DNA of 64,000 bases from Acidovorax sp. 107 (GCF_003058055.1 NZ_QBTZ01000001.1:3304001-3368000), one strand, 5' to 3'; numbered from the stretch's first letter, positions 28,550 to 37,569 are shown. Translations and numbers: made by a program. Notes: generated by a model not told the origin, from the letters alone.

Positions 28550-28972
28550 CTACCTCGGTGCAAGAATCGCCATCGTCAGCCGCGACACACAGGTCAGCTC
28601 ACCCGCTTCGTTGTGCAGATCGATGTGCCACACGTGTGTGGTGCGGCCGATGTGCACCGGCTTGGCCGTGCCGGTCACCCAGCCGCTGGTCGCAGAGCGC
28701 AGGTGGTTGGCGTTGATGTCCAGGCCCACGGCGCGGTAGCCCTCGGGCAGGGCGTAGTAAGCGCCGGTGGAGCCCATGGACTCGGCCAGCACCACGCTGA
28801 CGCCGCCGTGCAGCAGGCCAAAAGGCTGGATGGTGCGGTGGTCCACCGGCACGCGGGCGCGCAGAAAGTCGTCACCCACCTCGACAAATTCAATGCCTAG
28901 GTGCTCTACGGCGGTGTTGCAGTTGGCGGCCTTCAGCAGGGCCAGGTCGATGGGTTTCTTCCAGATGGGCAT
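28550..28972 (-). CDS. Hotdog-fold thioesterase (YdiI/PaaI type)
   Basis: The 140-residue protein is a hotdog thioesterase: FGLLHGGVSVVLAESMGS holds the conserved catalytic region (Gly-Gly after His, with a downstream Glu) and LDINANHLRSATSGWVTGTA the second conserved strand. Relatives hydrolyse aromatic or 1,4-dihydroxy-2-naphthoyl CoA thioesters. The ATG at 28972 gives the normal family length. It is monocistronic, with the 167-bp palindromic element upstream of its start region. Confidence 0.85.
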   Translation of the reverse strand: MPIWKKPIDLALLKAANCNTAVEHLGIEFVEVGDDFLRARVPVDHRTIQPFGLLHGGVSVVLAESMGSTGAYYALPEGYRAVGLDINANHLRSATSGWVTGTAKPVHIGRTTHVWHIDLHNEAGELTCVSRLTMAILAPR

Positions 28973-29053
28973 GGTGTTCACAGGGCAGGGCCAAGTCAGT
29001 GCAAGCCGCTGATTGTGCCAACGCCTGTGGCCCCGCCCTGTGCCGCAGGTGCC

Positions 29054-29220
29054 TAGGAGCCTGTCGGACTTGGAAGTCGTCGGCTGCAAATCGGCCGCAG
29101 CGGTCCATTTTTTACCGTCTTTTTGCCCCATAGCCGGGCTATGGGTCTGCAAATCCGGCAAAAACTGTCCGCGCTGGGGCCGATTCTCGCTATCGACGCT
29201 CCAAGTCCGACAGGCTCCTA
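29054..29220. repeat. 167-bp palindromic element with 21-bp terminal inverted repeats
   Basis: The 21 bases at 29054-29074 (TAGGAGCCTGTCGG...) are an exact reverse complement of 29200-29220. The centre, at 29136, is CCCATAGC-CGG-GCTATGGG, and the intervening arms pair imperfectly, so the whole unit can fold into one long hairpin. It ends 3 bp from the stop codon of the binding-protein gene. No open frame lies within. It looks like a MITE or large REP-type unit and may also end transcription of that gene. Confidence 0.85.
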
Positions 29221-29223
29221 GCC

Positions 29224-30375
29224 TCAGCCCACAAACTTTCCGTTGGCGCCCATCACCCCCAGGTCCAGAAAGCGCGAGCCCACATACGGCGCGCCGCTGG
29301 CGTAGTCGATGGACAGGCCACCCAGGTCGTTGCTGCGGATGCCTGCGAGGGCGTTGCGCAGCTTGGCACGGGTCAGGTCGCGGCCGGCGCGCTCCAGGCC
29401 CTCGGCCAGCACGCGGGCGTTCACATAGCCTTCAAAGCTGCGGGCCGAGAACTCCTGATAGCCCAGTGCGCGCATGGCCTTCTGGTAGTCGCGCACCACG
29501 GCATAGCTGGTGCGGGCCGCATCGGGCAGCACCATGGACAGTGCAATGCCCGAGGCCTTGCCGCCCAGCTGGCGCAGGTTGTCGCCCGACAGCGCCACGC
29601 TGGTGGCAGCCAGCGGCGTGCTGGGCGAGACTTTCTTGAACTCGTTCACCAGCGTAGCGGTGATGTCGCCCGCCGTGCCCAGCAGCACCGCATTGGGCTT
29701 GGCGGCCACGGCCTTGCCGACCACATCGGCCACCTGGGCGCCTTGGGCGTCGAGCTTGAAAGCCTTGGGCGCGGGCTGCTTGGCGGCAGCCATGGCCTTG
29801 GTCACGTCGGCCAGAAACTCGCGGCCAAAGGCGGTGTCCTGGTACACGACGGCCAGCTCGGTGATGCCCATGGACACCAGCTTCTGCGCCAGGCGCTGGG
29901 CCTCGTCGGTGTAGCTGGCGCGCACGTGGAACACCGAGCGGTACTCGGCCTTGCGCAGCGAGGTGGCGCCGCTCTGGGGGGCAACGTAGGGGATCTGCGC
30001 CTCGTCCACCAGCGGCAGGATGCGCTGGTTGTTGGCCGTGCCCATGCAGGAGATCAGCGACACCACGTTGGCATCGGCAATCAGCTTGCGCACGTTGTCT
30101 TCGGAGCGCGCGGCGTCGTAGCCGTCGTCCAGGGCCAGCAGCTTGATTTCGCGGCCGTGGATACCCTTGGCGTTGGCCTGGGCAATGCCCGCATCCAGCC
30201 CCTGCTTGAGTTCCTTGCCCAGGCTGGCCAGCGCGCCGGTGGTGCCCAGCGAGCAGCCAATGGTCACGCTCTTGGCGTCCATGGGGTCCTGCACGCCCAC
30301 AGCGCGCGACAAGGGGGCAAGCAGCAGGCCGGTGCTGGCGGCCACGAGGGATTGGGTGAACTGACGGCGTTGCAT
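29224..30375 (-). CDS. Branched-chain amino acid/urea-type ABC substrate-binding protein
   Basis: The 383-residue protein has a Tat-like or Sec signal (MQRRQFTQSLVAASTGLLLA) and the periplasmic binding family 6 fold: VTIGCSLGTTGALASLGKEL, then IKLLALDDGYDAARSEDNVRKLI, and FLDLGVMGANGKFVG at the end. Such proteins bind branched-chain amino acids, amides or aromatic acids. No permease or ATPase genes are nearby. A hairpin with a T run lies in its leader. The ATG at 30375 gives the complete signal peptide. Confidence 0.88.
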   Translation of the reverse strand: MQRRQFTQSLVAASTGLLLAPLSRAVGVQDPMDAKSVTIGCSLGTTGALASLGKELKQGLDAGIAQANAKGIHGREIKLLALDDGYDAARSEDNVRKLIADANVVSLISCMGTANNQRILPLVDEAQIPYVAPQSGATSLRKAEYRSVFHVRASYTDEAQRLAQKLVSMGITELAVVYQDTAFGREFLADVTKAMAAAKQPAPKAFKLDAQGAQVADVVGKAVAAKPNAVLLGTAGDITATLVNEFKKVSPSTPLAATSVALSGDNLRQLGGKASGIALSMVLPDAARTSYAVVRDYQKAMRALGYQEFSARSFEGYVNARVLAEGLERAGRDLTRAKLRNALAGIRSNDLGGLSIDYASGAPYVGSRFLDLGVMGANGKFVG

Positions 30376-30395
30376 GGTGACGAAAACTCGCAGAC

Positions 30396-30429
30396 AAAAA
30401 TGCCACCAGCCCCGGGTGGGGGCTGGTGG
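30396..30429 (-). terminator. Terminator-like hairpin in the binding-protein leader
   Basis: CCACCAGCCCC (30403-30413) pairs perfectly with GGGGCTGGTGG (30419-30429). In the minus direction it is followed by CATTTTT. It could end the CoA-transferase transcript, or act as an attenuator, because only 27 nt separate it from the next start codon. Confidence 0.65.
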
Positions 30430-30454
30430 GGATGACAGGGGGAGGGGGTGAACC

Positions 30455-30468
30455 CAGGGTAAACCCTG
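30455..30468. promoter_or_regulatory. GGGTWAWCCC palindrome, site A
   Basis: CAGGGTAAACCCTG forms an inverted repeat around AA, 80 nt upstream of the binding-protein start. Three similar sites occur elsewhere in the window. Confidence 0.5.
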
Positions 30469-30558
30469 AATGTTATCCGGCCCCGCTGGCAATTGGCTGT
30501 CAATGGCTCGCACGCCCACAGGCCCCGGGGGGCCTTTGATGGGGCCGGGTTCCTGCCC

Positions 30559-32100
30559 TTATGCCGCGCCGGCGGGGGGCGGGTTCAGCCGCATGCTGCC
30601 TGTTTCCACATAACGCTGGTGCCACGACAGCGCCTCGTTCAGCAGGTGCGGCGTGTGCTGGCCCACGGCTCCCTTGCGGGCGCGTGCCACATAGTCGTGC
30701 AACGCCGGGCGAAAGTCCGGGTGCGCGCAGCGGTCAATGATGATTTCGGCGCGCTGTGAGGGCGAGTGCCCGCGCAGGTCGGCCAACCCCTGTTCGGTGA
30801 CGAGGATTTGCACATCGTGCTCGGTGTGGTCCACATGCGAGGCCATGGGCACGATGCACGAGATGCTGCCGTTCTTGGCCAGCGACGGCGTCATGAAGAT
30901 CGACAGATACGCATTGCGCGCAAAGTCGCCCGAGCCGCCGATGCCGTTCATGATGGCTGAACCCATCACATGCGTGGAGTTCACGTTGCCGTAGATGTCG
31001 GCCTCGATCATGCCGTTCATCGCAATCAGGCCCATGCGGCGGATCAGCTCAGGGTGGTTGCTGATCTCCTGCGGGCGCAGCACGATGCGCTGCTTGTAGT
31101 AGTCGATGCGGTCGTTGAAGTCCTGCATGGCCGCCGGGCTCAGCGACAGCGCGGTGGCCGAGGCGCTGGCCAGCTTGCCCGAGCGCAGCATGTCCAGCAT
31201 GCCGTCCTGCAGCACCTCGGTGTAGGCCGTGAGGTTCTCGAACGGGCCGTTGTTCAGCCCCGCCAGCACCGCGTTGGCGATGTTGCCCACGCCCGACTGC
31301 AGCGGCAGCAGGTCTTTGGGCAGGCGGCCCTTTTTCACCTCGTGCTGCAGGAACTCGATGATGTGGCCCGCGATGCGGTTGGAGGTGTCGTCCGGCGCGG
31401 CGTACACGCTGTTGCGGTCGGGCTGGTTGGTCATCACCACGGCGATCACCTTGCTCGGGTCGCAGCGCAGGTAGGGATCGCCGATGCGCTCGTCGGGCCG
31501 TGTCATGGGGATGGGCTTGCGGTGCGGGGGGCGGTCGGTGCCGTAGTAGATGTCGTGCATGCCCTCCAGCTGCGGGTTGTGCCACGTGTTCACTTCCAGG
31601 ATGACCTTGTCGGCCTGGTCCAGCCAGGTCTTGTTGTTGCCCACCGAAGACGACGGGATCAGCCGCCCGTCGGGCAGCACGCCCGCCACTTCGACCACGG
31701 CCACATCCAGCTTGCCCAGAAAGCCGAACCACACAAACTGCGCCACGTGCGACAGGTGGATGTCCACATACTGCATCTGCCCCGCATTGATCTGGCGGCG
31801 CACCGTGGGGTCGGACTGGTAGGGCAGGCGCATCTCGATGCCGTCCACCTGGGCCAGCGCACCGTCCAGCTCAGGCGCGGTGCTGGCCCCTGTCCACAGC
31901 CCGATCTTGAAACCATGGCCCTGCGCGTTCAGGCTCTCGATGCGGCGCGCCAGGGCACCGGGCACGGCCTTGGGATAGCCCGCGCCGGTAAAGCCGCTCA
32001 TGCCCACATGGGCACCGGCGGGGATCAGGGCGGCCGCCTCGTCGGCGGACATGGTGCGGGAGAGAAAGTCGGGGTACAGCACCCGATCGGCCAGGGACAT
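30559..32100 (-). CDS. Acetyl-CoA hydrolase/succinyl-CoA:acetate CoA-transferase family protein
   Basis: The 513-residue enzyme belongs to the class of CoA-transferases that move CoA between succinyl-CoA and acetate. LQSGVGNIANAVLAGL holds the conserved G-x-G loop, and HDIYYGTDRPPHRKPIPM, YGNVNSTHVMGSAIMNGIGG and SHVDHTEHDVQILVTEQG are family hallmarks, the last containing a candidate Glu. The ATG at 32100 follows GGAG; an in-frame TTG at 32115 is less likely. A direct repeat and a GGGTTAACCC palindrome lie about 100 nt upstream. Confidence 0.92.
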   Translation of the reverse strand: MSLADRVLYPDFLSRTMSADEAAALIPAGAHVGMSGFTGAGYPKAVPGALARRIESLNAQGHGFKIGLWTGASTAPELDGALAQVDGIEMRLPYQSDPTVRRQINAGQMQYVDIHLSHVAQFVWFGFLGKLDVAVVEVAGVLPDGRLIPSSSVGNNKTWLDQADKVILEVNTWHNPQLEGMHDIYYGTDRPPHRKPIPMTRPDERIGDPYLRCDPSKVIAVVMTNQPDRNSVYAAPDDTSNRIAGHIIEFLQHEVKKGRLPKDLLPLQSGVGNIANAVLAGLNNGPFENLTAYTEVLQDGMLDMLRSGKLASASATALSLSPAAMQDFNDRIDYYKQRIVLRPQEISNHPELIRRMGLIAMNGMIEADIYGNVNSTHVMGSAIMNGIGGSGDFARNAYLSIFMTPSLAKNGSISCIVPMASHVDHTEHDVQILVTEQGLADLRGHSPSQRAEIIIDRCAHPDFRPALHDYVARARKGAVGQHTPHLLNEALSWHQRYVETGSMRLNPPPAGAA

Positions 32101-32185
32101 GAACAAGCTCCGCAAAAAGAAAAGAGGCCACCCGCCCGGTGAGCGGATGGCCCCGTGGACAAAACCCAGGATGCTAGCCTTCGTT

Positions 32186-32216
32186 CCTTACAAATTAGGG
32201 GTTAACCCTTACAAAT
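32186..32216. promoter_or_regulatory. GGGTWAWCCC palindrome, site B, inside a direct repeat
   Basis: CCTTACAAAT occurs at 32186-32195 and again at 32207-32216, a 21-bp period (two helical turns), with GGGTTAACCC at 32199-32208 between. It lies upstream of the CoA-transferase gene. Confidence 0.5.
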
Positions 32217-32262
32217 GCAGGCCGGTCGGCTCAGAACGTGTTGACGGTCACGCACCCGCAGA

Positions 32263-33552
32263 TTACGCCGCTTTGCGGTTGAGCAGTGCGTACAGCAGGA
32301 TCGCCCCGAAGGTGGCGGTGCCGATGCCGCCCAGCGCAAACTGGCCGAACTTCAGCGTGAAGTCGCCCGTGCCCAGGATGAGGGTGATGGCCGCCACGAT
32401 GAGGTTCTTGTTCTGCGAGAAGTCCACCTTGTTGTCCACCCAGATCTTGGCGCCCGCCACTGCGATCAGGCCAAACACCACGATGGACACACCGCCCATC
32501 ACCGGCAGCGGAATCGTCTGGATCAGCGCGCCGAACTTGGGGCTGAAGCCCAGCACCAGCGCAAACACACCCGCCAGCAGGAACACGGCGGTGGAGTAGA
32601 TCTTGGTCGCCGCCATCACGCCGATGTTCTCGGCATAGGTGGTCACGCCCGTGCCGCCCGCGCTACCGCTCACCATGGTGGCAATGCCGTCGCCGATGAA
32701 TGCGCGGCCCATGTAGCGGTCCAGGTTCTGGCCGGTCATGGCCGTCACGGCTTTCACGTGGCCCAGATTCTCGGCCACCAGGATGATGGCCACGGGCGCA
32801 ATCAGCAGCATGGCATTGCCGCTGAACACCGGCGCGGCAAAGTTGGGCAAACCAAACCACGCGGCGTTGGCCAGTGCGGTCAGGTCCATGGGCTTGCCCA
32901 GGCCCAGGCCGTTGGTCAGCACCGCGTAGATGATGCTGGCCACGATCAGCCCCACCAGGATCAAGAGGCGCTGCACCATGCCGCGCGTGAGCACGGCCAC
33001 CAGGCCCACGCTCACAAAGGTCACCACCTGCATCCAGCTGTCAAAGTTGCTGGCCGCCATGTTCTTGATGGGGATGCCCGCCAGGTTCAGGCCGATCACC
33101 GCCACCACCGAGCCTGTGACCACGGGCGGCATGAAGCGCTCGATCCAGCCCGTGCCAATGGCCTGCACCAGCGCGCCGATGAGCGTGTAGACCAGGCCAC
33201 AAGCAATGATGCCGCCCAGCGCCACGCCGATATTGGCGTTGGGGCCCTGGCCCGCATAGCCCGTGGCCGCAATCACCACGCCGATGAACGCAAAGCTCGA
33301 CCCCAGGTAGCTGGGTACCTTGCCGCCGGTGACGAGGAAGAAGATCAGCGTGCCGATGCCGCTCATCAGAATGGCCACGTTCGGGTCAAAGCCCATCAGG
33401 ATGGGCGCCAGCACCGTGGCGCCAAACATCGCAATCACGTGCTGCACGCCCATCACCGCCGTCTGCGGCCAGGGCAGCCGCTCGTCGGGCGCGATCACGC
33501 CGCCTTGTTGCAACACCTCAGCGCTTTTCACGCGCCAGTTCATGAATCCCAT
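32263..33552 (-). CDS. Uracil/xanthine permease family (NCS2)
   Basis: The 429-residue membrane protein is an NCS2 nucleobase permease with about 14 hydrophobic segments. QTAVMGVQHVIAMFGATVLAP at the start, GGTGVTTYAENIGVMAATKI and FGLIAVAGAKIWVDNKVDF are hallmarks of the UraA/RutG branch, so uracil is the likely substrate. The ATG at 33552 is preceded by AAGGAA. It stands alone and is divergent from the zinc-ribbon gene. Confidence 0.9.
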   Translation of the reverse strand: MGFMNWRVKSAEVLQQGGVIAPDERLPWPQTAVMGVQHVIAMFGATVLAPILMGFDPNVAILMSGIGTLIFFLVTGGKVPSYLGSSFAFIGVVIAATGYAGQGPNANIGVALGGIIACGLVYTLIGALVQAIGTGWIERFMPPVVTGSVVAVIGLNLAGIPIKNMAASNFDSWMQVVTFVSVGLVAVLTRGMVQRLLILVGLIVASIIYAVLTNGLGLGKPMDLTALANAAWFGLPNFAAPVFSGNAMLLIAPVAIILVAENLGHVKAVTAMTGQNLDRYMGRAFIGDGIATMVSGSAGGTGVTTYAENIGVMAATKIYSTAVFLLAGVFALVLGFSPKFGALIQTIPLPVMGGVSIVVFGLIAVAGAKIWVDNKVDFSQNKNLIVAAITLILGTGDFTLKFGQFALGGIGTATFGAILLYALLNRKAA

Positions 33553-33685
33553 GTTGTTGTTCCTTGTGGTTGAGGCGCGAATGCTAGTGGATGCGGCGAG
33601 GGTGGGGGACGAAGGCGCCTGGCGGGTTACGATGCGCCCGCCCCCGCAAGGCGCCCCTCGCACCGTTGCCCAGACCCAGACTGCC

Positions 33686-34435
33686 ATGTTCACTGCACCC
33701 ACCTGCCCGTCGTGCCGCCAGCCCATGCAGGCCCACCGCTTTGCCAGCAACCTGGGTGATTCGCTGGAGCTGGACATCTGCTTTGCCTGCCAGGGCCTGT
33801 GGTTTGACCGGCACGAGAACCTCAAGCTCACGCCCGCCGCCGTGGTGGAACTGTTCCGCCTGCTGCACGAGCACCGCATCGACCAGCACCAGCCCCTGGC
33901 CGAGAGCATGGCCTGCCCGCGCTGCAACACCAGCCTGACCAAAGGCTTCGACGTGGTGCGCAGCGGCCGCTACATGATCTACCGCTGCGGGCGCCAGCAT
34001 GGCCGCTTCAGCAGTTTTTCGTCCTTCATGGCCGAAAAGGGCTTTGTGCGCCACATGACGCGCCCCGAGATCGACGACCTGGCCCAGCGCGTGGGCGCCA
34101 TCTACTGCACCAGCTGCGGCGCTCCCGTGGACATCCGCAAGGACCACGCCTGCCCCTACTGCCGCGCCGCGTTCTCCCTCATCGACCCCCAGGCCGTGGT
34201 GCGCGCCATGGAGGGCTACGCCCAGGCGGGCGCCCGTGCCAAGGCCCAGGCGGCAACCGCGTCGCCCGTGGACATTGGCGATGCCCTGGTGGCGCTGGAG
34301 CGCGACCGCACCCGCGCAGAGCGCGAGCGCCAGAAGCGCGCGTTCACCAGCAGCAGCGATGGGGATGACAGCTCCTTCACCGGGGACCTGCTGGCCGCAG
34401 GGGTGGCGCTGGTGTGGGCACTGATGAAGGACTGA
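33686..34435 (+). CDS. Zinc-ribbon (zf-TFIIB) protein with membrane-like C-terminus
   Basis: The 249-residue protein has three Cys-x-x-Cys type ribbons: CPSCRQPM with CFACQGLWFDRHEN, CPRCNTSL and CTSCGAP with CPYCRAAF. The ligand pattern and the LWFDRHE motif are those of the zf-TFIIB family. The rest is charged, and a short hydrophobic stretch (DLLAAGVALVWALMKD) ends it. The function is unknown. The ATG at 33686 is followed directly by the first ribbon. Confidence 0.75.
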   Translation: MFTAPTCPSCRQPMQAHRFASNLGDSLELDICFACQGLWFDRHENLKLTPAAVVELFRLLHEHRIDQHQPLAESMACPRCNTSLTKGFDVVRSGRYMIYRCGRQHGRFSSFSSFMAEKGFVRHMTRPEIDDLAQRVGAIYCTSCGAPVDIRKDHACPYCRAAFSLIDPQAVVRAMEGYAQAGARAKAQAATASPVDIGDALVALERDRTRAERERQKRAFTSSSDGDDSSFTGDLLAAGVALVWALMKD

Positions 34436-34610
34436 GAACGTGAACATGTGCTGAGGGCCCTGCCTGCGCATTGACATACCGCAGCATGCGCTGCGGTCAT
34501 TCACGACAGACTGGGGCCGACCGTTCAGAATGGTCGCAGGCCCTTGCCCTGACCTTGGGCCCCCGCATCCCACGCAACCGTGGCGCCCGCTGCCACTGGA
34601 GGAGCGCCCC

Positions 34611-35528
34611 GTGCCGCAGTCCCCCGCCCGACGCCGTGTCCGACCGCCGCGCAGCCCGGCGCCACCAGAGGGCGCGGCTGGCTGCACCGCCAGCCTGCAG
34701 CAGCGGCGCGCGCAGCTGCCGCCCGTGCCCAGCACCCTGCTCATCCCGTTGGCCGCTCGCGCTCACGGGGGCCGCTACTTTCCCTGGCTCGACTGTCACG
34801 ACGCCGTGGCCCCGGCCTTGCTGGCCGAGCTGGGCGCCGACGTGAACGGCACCCTGAATGACCTGCACACGGTGCTGCACGTGCTGTGGCGCACCCGGGC
34901 CATCAAGGAGGCGGGGCGCGCCTTTTTTGCCGAGCATCCCCAGGCCCTGGGCGTCAACCTGGGGTGTGGGCTCACGCACCACTTTCAGTGGCTGGACACA
35001 GGCGCTAACCAGTGGCTCGACGCCGATCTGCCCGAGGTGATGGCGCTGCGCGCGCCGCTGTTGCCCCCGCAGTGCCCGCGCATGCGCCACGCCAATCTGG
35101 ACCTGTCGCAACCCGGCTGGTGGCAGCGGCTGGGGCTGCCCACACAGCCCAAAGCAACGCCGGTGCTGCTGGTGTGCGAAGGCGTGCTGATGTACCTGCC
35201 GCCCGCACAGGTGCACGCCGTGCTGGCCGAGTTTGCGCAGCACGCGCCGGCGGGCTCGCGCATGGTGCTGGATGTGATGACGCGCCAGGCCGTGGGCTGC
35301 GCGGCCCGCCACGCCAGCGTGGGGCCTACGGGGGCCGAGTTTCGCTGGGGCGTGGGCCGCATGGCAGAGCTGGCGGCCGTGCACCCGCGCCTGCGGCTGC
35401 TGCGCGAGCAAAGCGTGGCAGAGGGCTATGGCTGGCCGGGCATTGCCCTGGATTTGCTGTGGCGCCCCTGGTTCGGCGCGCCACTGTATGGCCTGGCCAC
35501 GCTGGGCCTGAAAGATCTCTCGCCTTGA
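34611..35528 (+). CDS. SAM-dependent methyltransferase (leucine carboxyl methyltransferase type)
   Basis: The 305-residue protein is an LCM-type class I methyltransferase: NDLHTVLHVLWRTRAIKEAG, NLGCGLTHHF as the SAM-binding glycine loop, DADLPEVMALR and LLVCEGVLMYLPP are typical. The GTG at 34611 is chosen because GGAGGAG lies 6 nt upstream; an ATG at 34530 has no such site. Related enzymes methylate a carboxylate in a natural product or protein, but the target is unknown. Confidence 0.8.
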   Translation: MPQSPARRRVRPPRSPAPPEGAAGCTASLQQRRAQLPPVPSTLLIPLAARAHGGRYFPWLDCHDAVAPALLAELGADVNGTLNDLHTVLHVLWRTRAIKEAGRAFFAEHPQALGVNLGCGLTHHFQWLDTGANQWLDADLPEVMALRAPLLPPQCPRMRHANLDLSQPGWWQRLGLPTQPKATPVLLVCEGVLMYLPPAQVHAVLAEFAQHAPAGSRMVLDVMTRQAVGCAARHASVGPTGAEFRWGVGRMAELAAVHPRLRLLREQSVAEGYGWPGIALDLLWRPWFGAPLYGLATLGLKDLSP

Positions 35529-35619
35529 GCGGCTCCATCTCCTCCCCTGCGGAGGCCACCCGAAGGGTACTGGTGCAATGCGCGCCTGTTGTGCCGTTGG
35601 TGGTGCCGTGGCTTTCAGG

Positions 35620-35670
35620 CCAAAACCGCCTGAAGTCCAATAAAGACAAGCGCTGAAAGCTATTGTTTTG
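35620..35670 (-). repeat. AT-rich dispersed island, copy 4
   Basis: On the minus strand it reads CAAAACAATAGCTTTCAGCG then CTTGTC; it provides the TAG stop of the UbiH-like gene. Confidence 0.55.
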
Positions 35671-36958
35671 TGAGTTCTGCCGCCTGCCCAGGTGCCAGCA
35701 CCCGCATCCACGCGGGGGCCTTGCCCGTGAGCTGCCCCACGATGGCCGCCTGCAGCGGTGGCAGGCGCCGCGCACCCTGCAGCACCAGCTGGCGCAGCAG
35801 GCGCGGCACCGGGCGGGCGTCGGTGTACAGCCGCACGATGGCGTTGGTGCCCTGGTAGATGGGCCAGGCGTGGCGGTGGTGGCCCTGGGCGTAAGGGGTC
35901 AGTGCGTCGGCGCTGCCCATGTCCTGCCCGCGCTGGCGCGCACTCACCAGCGCGGCCGTGAGCCGTTCCACCCCCGCCAGGCCCAGGTTGTAGCCATGGG
36001 CTGTGACCGGGTGCATGCCAACGGCGGCGTCGCCCAGCAGTGCGCAGCGGTGGCCTGCAAAACGTTGCGCATACACAGCCACTAGTGGGTAGGCATGGCG
36101 TTCGCCCACCAGCGCCATGGGCCCCAGCCGGTCGTTGAACTGGGCCTGCACCTGGGCGGCAAAGGCCTCGGGGCTCTGGGCCATCAGCGCCGCTGCATCG
36201 GCCGCGCCCGCCGTGACCACCACCGAGCACAGCGCGTGCCCCTCTTGCGGGTCATCGGGCAGGGGCAGCACGGCCAGCGTGCGGTCGTAGCCAAAACACT
36301 CATGCGCCACGTTGCCGTGGGGCAGGGCGTGGCGCATGCGGCAGACGATGACGGTGCGGCCAAAGTCACTCATCTGTGCGCCAATGCCCAGCTGGCGGCG
36401 CGTGGCCGAAAAGCGGCTGTCGGCGGCCACCAGCAGTGGGGCCGTCAGACGCTGAGGCGCTGGTGCTGCTGCGTTCGCGGGCATGCAGTCCAGCTCGGCA
36501 TGACCAGTCAGCGTGGCCACGCGGGTGACCTGCGTGCTGGTGAGCAGGCGCACGCCAGGGGTGCGTGCCGCCACCGTGTAGGCCGTGCGGCGCAGCGCGT
36601 GGTTGGGCACGATGAAGCCCAGGGCGCCGGGGGCTGATGCATCACCGCGCGTGCCGCTGGCCGCGTTGAGTTGCAGCGCGCTGTGGCGGCCCAGCGGGCC
36701 GTCGTGCACTTGCGCCTCGGCAATCTGGCCCACTTCGTGGTTGGCTAAGTGGGCCCAGCTGCCCAGCCGCTGCAGCGTGGCCCGGCTGGGGTGGGTGAGG
36801 GCGATTTCGCGGCCGTCGGGTGCGGGGGCGGCCAGCGCGCTGTCGCTCTGCTGCTCCACCACGGTGGCGGTGAACCCGGCCTGCGCCAGGGAGGTGGCCA
36901 GCGACAGGCCCGCCGGGCCTGCGCCGACGATGAGGACGTCGCTGTGGTGGGTGGTCAT
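35660..36958 (-). CDS. FAD-dependent monooxygenase, UbiH/Coq6 family (possibly UbiM)
   Basis: The 432-residue protein is an aromatic-ring hydroxylase-type flavoprotein: GAGPAGLS near residue 10 binds the FAD ADP part, ADSRFSATRRQLG is the DG-type motif, and LLGDAAVGMHPVTAHGYNLG binds the FAD ribityl chain and flavin. It most likely hydroxylates a ring in ubiquinone synthesis; its similarity to UbiM is my impression only. The ATG at 36958 gives the full GAGPAG domain. Confidence 0.85.
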   Translation of the reverse strand: MTTHHSDVLIVGAGPAGLSLATSLAQAGFTATVVEQQSDSALAAPAPDGREIALTHPSRATLQRLGSWAHLANHEVGQIAEAQVHDGPLGRHSALQLNAASGTRGDASAPGALGFIVPNHALRRTAYTVAARTPGVRLLTSTQVTRVATLTGHAELDCMPANAAAPAPQRLTAPLLVAADSRFSATRRQLGIGAQMSDFGRTVIVCRMRHALPHGNVAHECFGYDRTLAVLPLPDDPQEGHALCSVVVTAGAADAAALMAQSPEAFAAQVQAQFNDRLGPMALVGERHAYPLVAVYAQRFAGHRCALLGDAAVGMHPVTAHGYNLGLAGVERLTAALVSARQRGQDMGSADALTPYAQGHHRHAWPIYQGTNAIVRLYTDARPVPRLLRQLVLQGARRLPPLQAAIVGQLTGKAPAWMRVLAPGQAAELTKQ

Positions 36959-37070
36959 GGCGGGAGGAATGCAGGGTGACAAGGTGCCCGCCCCGGGACG
37001 GGGAGGCCGCGCGCCATTGTGGGCGGGCGGGTTGGGGCACGCTTTGCCCTGCGTCAAGCCATGGTGTGGA

Positions 37071-37130
37071 GATGCTATCTAAACAATAGCTGCTCAGGCA
37101 TGTGGTTCTAGCGCCTGGGGGCTAAAACCC
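37071..37130 (+). repeat. AT-rich dispersed island, copy 5
   Basis: ATGCTATCTAAACAATAGCTG followed by CTCAGG...TCTAGCGCCTGGGGGC. It lies between two genes on the minus strand. Confidence 0.6.
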
Positions 37131-37137
37131 ATAAAAC

Positions 37138-37569
37138 TCAGTCTTTGGCGGCCTTGCGCGGGGCTTTGGCGGACTTCTTTTTGGCCGGGCCCGCCTTCTT
37201 GCCGCGCAGGTGCAGCACCCACGCCACCAGCAGCCACAGGTAGCCCGCCGGGATGCTGTACGCCGCCCAGGCCGCCAGCGACAGTGGCGGTGCGGTGATG
37301 GAGCGGGGGTTGGCAATGGTCTCCAGCAACTGGCGCGTGCCGGTGCCCAGCGTGGGCGTGGCGTGCTGGCTGCCCGAGCGGGCCATGAGGGCGCCCATGA
37401 AGGTGAAGAACTCCATGAGCAGCGCGCCGATCAGAAAGCACGCAAGCAGGGCCATCAGCTGCGCCACCGCGCGCCGGTTGCCCTTGGCCAGGAACACGAT
37501 GACCGACACCAGCCACAGCACGGGCAACAACAGGGCCACGGCGGGCCAGGCGGACAGAAGTTTGGACAT
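37138..37569 (-). CDS. Small membrane protein with basic C-terminus
   Basis: The 143-residue protein has three to four hydrophobic segments (LLSAWPAVALLLPVLWLVSV, LMALLACFLIGALLMEFF, SIPAGYLWLLVAWVLHL) and ends with a Lys/Ala-rich tail of about 20 residues. I do not recognise the family. The ATG at 37569 gives MSKLLSAW; an in-frame ATG at 37644 would add 25 residues with a Cys/Arg-rich start that looks non-coding. The island at its 3' end separates it from the monooxygenase gene. Confidence 0.55.
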   Translation of the reverse strand: MSKLLSAWPAVALLLPVLWLVSVIVFLAKGNRRAVAQLMALLACFLIGALLMEFFTFMGALMARSGSQHATPTLGTGTRQLLETIANPRSITAPPLSLAAWAAYSIPAGYLWLLVAWVLHLRGKKAGPAKKKSAKAPRKAAKD

